Of a stretch of 35,255 nt of DNA, positions 29,761 to 35,255 are shown piece by piece. Location: the NCBI GenBank assembly GCA_949286985.1, contig CASEEM010000023.1, positions 1 through 35,255 of the forward strand, written 5' to 3'. The translations under genes were made by a program, and so were the position numbers. Positions within the stretch are counted from its first letter, which is position 1. Each line of letters begins with the position of its first letter. The notes beneath the pieces are model-generated. The model searched no databases and was not told the origin of the DNA. It saw nothing but the letters and a program-made list of their open reading frames with translations. Source of the stretch: an uncultured Eubacteriales bacterium (GTDB lineage Bacteria; Bacillota; Clostridia; Peptostreptococcales; Anaerovoracaceae).

Positions 29761-32700
29761 ATGGTTAGAGTCATCTATGTAGAGAAAAAAGCGCCGTTCG
29801 CGAATCGCGGACGGGAGCTTACGGCGGAGTTCCGCGAGAGCTTCGGGGCGGACAAGCTGACGGGAGTCCGCGTCATCAACCGCTACTTCGTCGAGGGCCT
29901 TTCGGAAGAGGTCTTCGAGGAGGCGGTAAAGAATGTCTTCGCCGAACCGCCGGTCGATCATTATTATTCGGATATGGATTTCCGCGGCAAGGCGGCATTC
30001 GCGGTCGAGTTCCTGCCGGGACAGTTCGATCAGCGCGCAGCTTCGGCGGAGGAGTGCATCAAGTTCATCGCTCCGGATGCGGCACCGGTCGTTCGTTCGG
30101 CCGTCGTGTACGTCTTGGAGGGCGAGGTGACGGACGAACAGCTCTCGCGCATCAAGGGGCACATGATCAATCCTGTCGAGGCGAGAGAAGCGGCGCTCGG
30201 GGTGCCGGGGACGCTGATGGTGAAGTACCCGGAGCCGCTGCCGGTGCCGACGGTGCGCAATTTCACGAAGTTCTCGGATGCCGACCTCGATACGTATCTC
30301 GTGCAGAACGGTCTCGCGATGGATCTCGCGGACCTGAAGCTCTGCCGCGATTACTTCAAGGGTGAGGGACGCGATCCGAGAGAAGCGGAGATCAAGGTCA
30401 TCGACACCTATTGGTCGGACCACTGCCGCCATACGACATTCAACACGACGCTCCGCGGCGTCACGTTCAAGGATGAAACGGTCAAGAAGACCTTCGAGGA
30501 ATACCTTGAGACGAGAAAGCAGCTCGGCGTCACGAAGCCGATCACTCTGATGAACATCGCGACGATCGCCGTCAAGGCGCTGAAGGAGCAGGGCAAGCTT
30601 CCGGAAATCGTCGAATCGGATGAGATCAACGCCTGCACGATCCGCTTCGAAGCGGAGATCGGCGGCGAGAAGCAGGAGTGGGAGCTCCTCTTCAAGAATG
30701 AAACGCATAACCACCCGACGGAGATCGAGCCGTTCGGCGGCGCGGCGACCTGCATCGGCGGTGCTATCCGCGATCCGCTTTCGGGACGCAGCTACGTCTA
30801 TGCGGCGATGCGCGTCACGGGCGCGGGAGATCCGCTCCGTCCGATGGAGGAGACGAGAGAAGGTAAGCTGCCGCAGAAGAAGATCGTTCAGACGGCAGCC
30901 GCCGGATACAGCTCGTACGGCAATCAGATTGGTCTGACGACGGGCCTCGTTGATGAGATCTATCACGAGGGATATGTCGCGAAGCGCATGGAGGTCGGCG
31001 CCGTCGTCGGCGCGGCTCCGGAGGGCAATATCGTCCGCGAGACGCCGCAGCCGGGAGACGTGGTCATCCTGCTCGGCGGACGCACGGGACGCGACGGTAT
31101 CGGCGGCGCGACGGGTTCGTCCAAGTCGCACAGCACGGAGTCGCTCGAGAGCTGCGGAGCAGAGGTCCAAAAGGGCAACGCGCCGGAGGAGCGCAAGATC
31201 CAGAGGCTTTTCCGCAACGGAGAGGCCACACGCCTCATCAAGCGCTGCAACGACTTCGGCGCCGGCGGTGTTTCCGTTGCTATCGGTGAGCTCGCACCGG
31301 GACTCCATGTGAACCTCGACAAGGTCCCGAAGAAATATGAAGGACTTTCGGGCACGGAGCTCGCCATCAGTGAGTCGCAGGAGCGCATGGCTGTCGTCGT
31401 CGCGGCAGAGGATGCGCAGAAGTTCTGCGACCTGGCGGAGAGCGAGAACCTCGAGGCGACGGTCGTCGCCGAGGTCACGGAGAGAGCCTACCTCACCATG
31501 GACTTCAAGGGCGATACGATTGTCGATATTTCCCGCGAATTCCTCGATACGAACGGCGCAGAGAAGCAGGCCGATGCTGTCGTCGCTGCCGCGGAAAGCT
31601 TCGATAAGGAGATTCCGGAGAGCTTCGATGAGGGCATGCGCGCCCTGGTTTCCGACCTCAATGTCTGCTCGAAGCAGGGTCTTTCGGAGCGCTTCGACTC
31701 GACCATCGGCGCCGGCACGGTTCTCATGCCTTACGGCGGTCTCAATCAGAAGACGCCGATCCAGGCCATGGTCCACAAGATCCCGGTCCTCGAGGGCGAT
31801 TGCCGCACCGTCTCCATGATGGCTTACGGCTTCAACCCGTACATCCTCGAGAAAAGCCCGTACCACGGCGCTTATCTCGCCATCGTCGAGAGCGTCGCGA
31901 AGCTCGTCGCTACGGGCGCTTCGTATAATCAGATCTATCTGAGCCTTCAGGAGTACTTCGAGAAGCTCGGCGAGAATGACCGCGCATGGGGCAAGGTCGT
32001 CAGCGCCGTCCTCGGCGCTTATCGCGCGCAAATGGAGCTCGGTCTCGGAGCCATCGGCGGCAAGGATTCGATGAGCGGCACGTTTGAAGACATCCACGTA
32101 CCGCCGACGCTGATTTCCTTCGCCGTCACGACGGAGGCGATCGATCATGTTCTCTCGCCGGAATTCAAGGGGAACCATCACAAGGTCTTCCTGCTTCGTC
32201 CGGAAAAAGGCCTGGACGGACTTCCGACGGCCGCTTCGCTCATCCGTAATTTCCGCATCATGGAGAGACTGCGCGAGAAGGGATATCTCGCAGCAGCCTA
32301 TACGCCGGGATTCGGCGGCGTGGCAGAGGCGGTATTCAAGATGGCTGTCGGCAACGGCTTCGGCTTTGAATTCGACCGCGATCTCTCGCTCCGCGAGATC
32401 TTCGCTTATGATTACGGCAGTTTCGTCATCGAGCTGGCCAAGGATTGCCCGGAGATCGATCAGATCGCCGGCATCAAGTACCTCGGCAAGACGACGTCGA
32501 GCGACCGCATCAGCCACGGCTTCAGCAATGTCAAGCTGAGCACGCTCCTCTCGCTTTCGGAGGCGAAGCTCGAGCCGGTTTATCCGCTCTATAAGGGACT
32601 TCGCGGCGGCCTGACGCAGGATATCGTCTATCGCTCGCACAGTCAGCTCCTCCCGCGCGAGCGCGTGGAGAAGCCGCGCTTCCTCATCCCGGTCTTCCCG

Positions 32701-33480
32701 GGCACGAACTGCGAATACGATACGGCCCGTGCGGCCGAGCGCGCCGGCGGCGAGGCGGAGATCTTCGTCATCAACAACCTCGACGCAGAGCACCTCAAGC
32801 GTTCCGTCAAGGAGTTCGCCGAAGCGATTCGCAGCTCGCAGGTCATCTTCATTCCGGGCGGCTTCTCCGGCGCCGATGAACCGGACGGCTCGGGCAAGTT
32901 CATCACGTCCTTCTTCCGCAATGCGGAGATCATGGACGCGGTTCGTGAGCTCCTGAACGAGCGCGACGGTCTCATGGCCGGTATCTGCAACGGCTTCCAG
33001 GCACTCATCAAGCTCGGACTCCTTCCGTTCGGCGAGATCCGTGAGCTCGGACCGGACAGCCCGACGCTGACGTATAACGATATCGGACGCCACCAGTCGA
33101 AGCTCGTCCGCACGAAGGTCTGCTCGACGAAGTCGCCGTGGCTCCGCAAGGTCCGCGTCGGCGATGTCTACTCTGTCGCCATCTCGCACGGCGAGGGCAA
33201 GATCGTCGCCAACCCGGGAGATATCGATGCGATGCTCTCGAATGGCCAGGTTCTGACGCAGTATGTCGACTTCAGCGGTAAGCCGTCCATGGACATTCGC
33301 TTCAATCCGAACGGATCGGCGATGGCCATCGAGGGTCTCCTCTCGCCGGACGGCCGCATCCTCGGCAAGATGGGTCACTCGGAGCGTATCGGATACGGTC
33401 TCTACAAGAACGTACCGGGCGACTTCGATATGCAGCTCTTTGAGTCGGCGGTTTCCTACTTCCGTCAGGAGGAGCTGTAA
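29761..33480 (+). CDS. purL: Phosphoribosylformylglycinamidine synthase, single-chain clade II type
   Basis: A 1239-residue enzyme that converts FGAR to FGAM with glutamine and ATP. It combines the functions that Bacillus splits into PurS, PurL and PurQ. The N-terminal 200 residues hold a PurS-like part. The synthase core shows SDHCRHTTFNT near residue 220, FKNETHNHPTEIEPFGGAAT near 310-330, GGAIRDPLSGRS and the second-half GGKDSMSGTF near 770. The C-terminal glutaminase starts near 975 with PVFPGTNCEYDT and carries the nucleophile Cys1076 in AGICNGFQAL and the His1206/Glu1208 pair in GHSER. This is the Clostridia/Streptococcus-type clade II enzyme, distinct from the proteobacterial long form. 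AAGGAG precedes ATG 29761. It ends the operon before a strong terminator. Confidence 0.95.
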   Translation: MVRVIYVEKKAPFANRGRELTAEFRESFGADKLTGVRVINRYFVEGLSEEVFEEAVKNVFAEPPVDHYYSDMDFRGKAAFAVEFLPGQFDQRAASAEECIKFIAPDAAPVVRSAVVYVLEGEVTDEQLSRIKGHMINPVEAREAALGVPGTLMVKYPEPLPVPTVRNFTKFSDADLDTYLVQNGLAMDLADLKLCRDYFKGEGRDPREAEIKVIDTYWSDHCRHTTFNTTLRGVTFKDETVKKTFEEYLETRKQLGVTKPITLMNIATIAVKALKEQGKLPEIVESDEINACTIRFEAEIGGEKQEWELLFKNETHNHPTEIEPFGGAATCIGGAIRDPLSGRSYVYAAMRVTGAGDPLRPMEETREGKLPQKKIVQTAAAGYSSYGNQIGLTTGLVDEIYHEGYVAKRMEVGAVVGAAPEGNIVRETPQPGDVVILLGGRTGRDGIGGATGSSKSHSTESLESCGAEVQKGNAPEERKIQRLFRNGEATRLIKRCNDFGAGGVSVAIGELAPGLHVNLDKVPKKYEGLSGTELAISESQERMAVVVAAEDAQKFCDLAESENLEATVVAEVTERAYLTMDFKGDTIVDISREFLDTNGAEKQADAVVAAAESFDKEIPESFDEGMRALVSDLNVCSKQGLSERFDSTIGAGTVLMPYGGLNQKTPIQAMVHKIPVLEGDCRTVSMMAYGFNPYILEKSPYHGAYLAIVESVAKLVATGASYNQIYLSLQEYFEKLGENDRAWGKVVSAVLGAYRAQMELGLGAIGGKDSMSGTFEDIHVPPTLISFAVTTEAIDHVLSPEFKGNHHKVFLLRPEKGLDGLPTAASLIRNFRIMERLREKGYLAAAYTPGFGGVAEAVFKMAVGNGFGFEFDRDLSLREIFAYDYGSFVIELAKDCPEIDQIAGIKYLGKTTSSDRISHGFSNVKLSTLLSLSEAKLEPVYPLYKGLRGGLTQDIVYRSHSQLLPRERVEKPRFLIPVFPGTNCEYDTARAAERAGGEAEIFVINNLDAEHLKRSVKEFAEAIRSSQVIFIPGGFSGADEPDGSGKFITSFFRNAEIMDAVRELLNERDGLMAGICNGFQALIKLGLLPFGEIRELGPDSPTLTYNDIGRHQSKLVRTKVCSTKSPWLRKVRVGDVYSVAISHGEGKIVANPGDIDAMLSNGQVLTQYVDFSGKPSMDIRFNPNGSAMAIEGLLSPDGRILGKMGHSERIGYGLYKNVPGDFDMQLFESAVSYFRQEEL

Positions 33481-33528
33481 GGACAGGTTCGTTGATGCAG
33501 GCTGTTCGTAACAGGTTTGCTTAAAGCA

Positions 33529-33559
33529 CCGCGCCGCCCTCCGGGGCGGTGCGGTTTTT
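33529..33559 (+). terminator. Terminator of the purine operon
   Basis: An 11-base GC stem CCGCGCCGCCC/GGGCGGTGCGG with loop TCCG, followed by five T, 48 bases after the purL stop. Confidence 0.92.
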
Positions 33560-33579
33560 GCATAAAGCGGTCAAAATGC

Positions 33580-33609
33580 TTGAACGGGGAATATTTTTAG
33601 ATATATAAT
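33580..33609 (+). promoter_or_regulatory. Promoter of the butyrate kinase gene
   Basis: TTGAAC (33580-33585), an 18-base AT-rich spacer and consensus TATAAT (33604-33609), 60 bases before the start codon. Confidence 0.75.
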
Positions 33610-33669
33610 AAAAATGATTATGAGTGATAAGCCGCGCTGCGGCACGCAAGAAGAAAGGGGTATCCACCA

Positions 33670-34815
33670 ATGGCTACAGAAAGAATTCTTGTTCTCAACC
33701 TCGGATCGACGTCCAGCAAGATTTCGGTTTACGATGATGAGAAGGAAATTTTCAAGGAGACGCTCCGCCATACGCAGGAGGAGATGGCTCAGTTTGATGA
33801 CATTCTCGATCAGTTCGAGTTCCGTAAGCAGAAGGTCTACGATGCGCTCGCGAAGAACGGCATCGAGGAGTCTTCGATTACGGCTGCTTGTTCCCGCGGC
33901 GGCAACATCATCGCTTGCCCGCACGGCGCTATCGGCATCGACGAGGAGATGATTGCTTATCTCACGAGACCGGAAGATGCCAGAAAGCACGCTTCCCTGC
34001 TCGGCAGCATGATCGCTTATGACCTTCACCAGAAGTACGGTATTCCGGCACTTATCTATGATGCTATCGGTACGGATGAGATGCAACCGGTTGCCCGCGT
34101 TTCGGGTATGCCGGAGATTCCGCGTTACACGGTCGGCCACATGCTGAATACGCGTGCCATGGCTATTCGCTGCGCGAACGAAGTTCTCCATAAGCCTTTC
34201 GATGAGTGCACGTTCATCGTTGCTCACCTCGGCGGCGGCAGCTCGATCCGTCTGTTCCACAACGGTATCAACATCGACTGCGTCAACGACGACGAGGGCA
34301 ACTTCACGCCGGAACGCGGCGGCGGTGTTTCCTGCAAGGACCTCATCACTTTCTGCTACACGTCGGGTCTTGATTACAAGTCGGCGATGAAGCGCATGCA
34401 CGGTGAGGGCGGTCTCAAGGCTCACCTCGGCACGACGGATGCTATCGAGGTCGAGAAGCGCATCGAGGCCGGCGATGAGTATGCGAAGATCGTCTATGAC
34501 GGCATGATCTATCAGATCGGTAAGGACATCGCGAAGCTGTCCGCTGTCGTCTCCGGTAAGGTGGACCGCATCATCCTCACGGGCGGTATCGCTTATTCGA
34601 AGTATCTCACGGAGAAGGTCGAGAAGATGGTCGATTGGATTGCTCCGGTTGAGGAGATGCCGGGTGAGTATGAGATGGAAGCTCTCGCAGGCGGTGCACT
34701 CCGTGTTCTTCGCGGCGAGGAGGAGCTCCAGAACTTCGGAGAGATCAAGGCTTCGGCTACGGATCGTATCCGCATCTGCCCTGGAGTTGAGCCGTATCAC
34801 ACGCCGAACAACTAA
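33670..34815 (+). CDS. buk: Butyrate kinase
   Basis: A 381-residue ASKHA-fold kinase that converts butyryl phosphate and ADP to butyrate and ATP, or the reverse. The first phosphate loop NLGSTSSKISVYDDE is at residues 10-24. The family-specific RHTQEEMAQFDDILDQFEFR lies near 33-52, followed by RVSGMPEIPRYTVGHMLNT (near 141-159), the adenosine/phosphate loop FIVAHLGGGSSIR near 182-194, GNFTPERGGGV near 213-223 and VDRIILTGGIAYSKYL near 298-313. These separate it from acetate kinase. A branched-chain fatty-acid kinase role is an alternative. No phosphotransbutyrylase gene (ptb) is adjacent; buk stands alone between its own promoter and terminator. AGAAAGGGG precedes ATG 33670. Confidence 0.93.
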   Translation: MATERILVLNLGSTSSKISVYDDEKEIFKETLRHTQEEMAQFDDILDQFEFRKQKVYDALAKNGIEESSITAACSRGGNIIACPHGAIGIDEEMIAYLTRPEDARKHASLLGSMIAYDLHQKYGIPALIYDAIGTDEMQPVARVSGMPEIPRYTVGHMLNTRAMAIRCANEVLHKPFDECTFIVAHLGGGSSIRLFHNGINIDCVNDDEGNFTPERGGGVSCKDLITFCYTSGLDYKSAMKRMHGEGGLKAHLGTTDAIEVEKRIEAGDEYAKIVYDGMIYQIGKDIAKLSAVVSGKVDRIILTGGIAYSKYLTEKVEKMVDWIAPVEEMPGEYEMEALAGGALRVLRGEEELQNFGEIKASATDRIRICPGVEPYHTPNN

Positions 34816-34850
34816 TGGTTTCGGACGTGGATCCGAGTCAAGATGAAGCG

Positions 34851-34885
34851 AAGAAGGGGTCCCGGTCGGGATCCCTTCTTTTTTC
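34851..34885 (+). terminator. Terminator of the butyrate kinase gene
   Basis: Stem AAGAAGGGGTCCC/GGGATCCCTTCTT (one G-T pair) with loop GGTC, followed by TTTT, 36 bases after the stop codon. Confidence 0.9.
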
Positions 34886-34939
34886 GAAAATGCCTCCTTC
34901 GGAAGGGACCGGGGCGCGCGAAAAAGAGCTTGGAACGGC

Positions 34940-34969
34940 TTGACATTTTGGGGAATCATAGTGTAATAT
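34940..34969 (+). promoter_or_regulatory. Promoter of the tRNA-Thr-tuf unit
   Basis: Consensus TTGACA (34940-34945), an 18-base spacer and TAATAT (34964-34969), about 33 bases before the tRNA. Confidence 0.8.
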
Positions 34970-35002
34970 TTTGTCATACGCCGTTCAAGACGTTGTATTT
35001 GT

Positions 35003-35079
<77 letters not shown>

Positions 35080-35116
35080 ATAGTTTATAACTAGGTTTAT
35101 CTCAGGAGGCAGACCA

Positions 35117-35255
35117 ATGGCTAAGCAAAAGTATGAAAGAACTAAGCCGCATATCAACATCGGCACGATCGGCCACGTTGACCACGGCAAGACGACGCTG
35201 ACGGCAGCAATCACGAAGACGCTGCACGCACGTTACGGACTCGGACAGGACGTCG
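35117..35255 (+). CDS. tuf: Translation elongation factor Tu (partial, 5' end only)
   Basis: The first 46 residues of EF-Tu, the GTPase that delivers aminoacyl-tRNA to the ribosome. [20 protein letters not shown] starts the protein, and the GTP-binding P-loop GHVDHGKT is at residues 19-26. The window ends at residue 46, so the rest of the gene lies beyond the right edge. CAGGAGG precedes ATG 35117. The gene follows tRNA-Thr directly rather than fusA, so it is not in the usual str operon position here. Confidence 0.97.
   Translation, partial: MAKQKYERTKPHINIGTIGHVDHGKTTLTAAITKTLHARYGLGQDV

Noticed and set aside
28477..33378. A 1633-codon open frame on the minus strand opposite purD and purL
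   Set aside because: It is a by-product of codon bias: the sense genes avoid TTA, CTA and TCA codons, so the reverse frame lacks stops. Its product is Arg/Asp/Leu-rich without domains, and the sense genes are unmistakable.

Overview
The window looks like a chromosomal segment of an anaerobic, butyrate-forming Firmicute, most likely class Clostridia. The evidence is a butyrate kinase, a 4-hydroxybutyrate/butyryl-CoA:acetate-type CoA-transferase, a DUF3793 gene, a DUF1858 gene, a long single-chain PurL, and strong AGGAGG-type ribosome binding sites. Base composition is high for that class. Pro is written mostly CCG, Thr mostly ACG and Leu mostly CTC, and codons such as TTA and CTA are rare. I cannot name the genus.

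Layout, left to right. 1-2473: a leftward promoter with paired operators for a gene beyond the left edge, then a two-gene ABC exporter. 2687-4669: a secreted cell-wall protein with ITINGG repeats and a PKTGD sorting signal. 4888-6049 (minus): DUF3793 protein and flavodoxin, behind a promoter and operators that closely copy those at the left edge. 6050-7350: an AT-rich island with remnants of a polymorphic toxin/immunity locus, ending at a tRNA-Arg(CCT). 7650-14140: CoA-transferase, purA, alr, PAP2 phosphatase, ung, a small membrane protein and a GNAT-like protein. 14239-16083 (minus): GNAT and DUF2156 genes. 16289-16486: DUF1858 protein. 16598-18620: divergent NusG-II/Gx-transporter pair and apbE, which looks like a flavin-based extracytosolic electron-transfer module. 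18666-22963: GNAT, pyridoxamine kinase (minus) diverging from a MocR/PdxR-type regulator, and a SurE protein fused to an isochorismatase-like domain. 23154-24386: OFA-type MFS transporter. 24780-33480: purine operon purE-F-M-N-D-L. 33670-34815: butyrate kinase. 35003-35255: tRNA-Thr(GGT) followed by the start of tuf.

Functional links. The pur operon builds IMP precursors and purA commits IMP to AMP; purC, purB, purH and purK are not in this window. The CoA-transferase and butyrate kinase are two alternative last steps of butyrate formation. The PdxR-like regulator probably controls the adjacent pyridoxamine kinase and so vitamin B6 salvage. Flavodoxin plus DUF3793 suggests a response to iron limitation, and the duplicated operators imply that the gene just off the left edge belongs to the same regulon.

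The items most worth pursuing are this shared operator architecture, the toxin/immunity remnant island beside tRNA-Arg, and the SurE-isochorismatase fusion whose nucleophilic Cys position is Ser.
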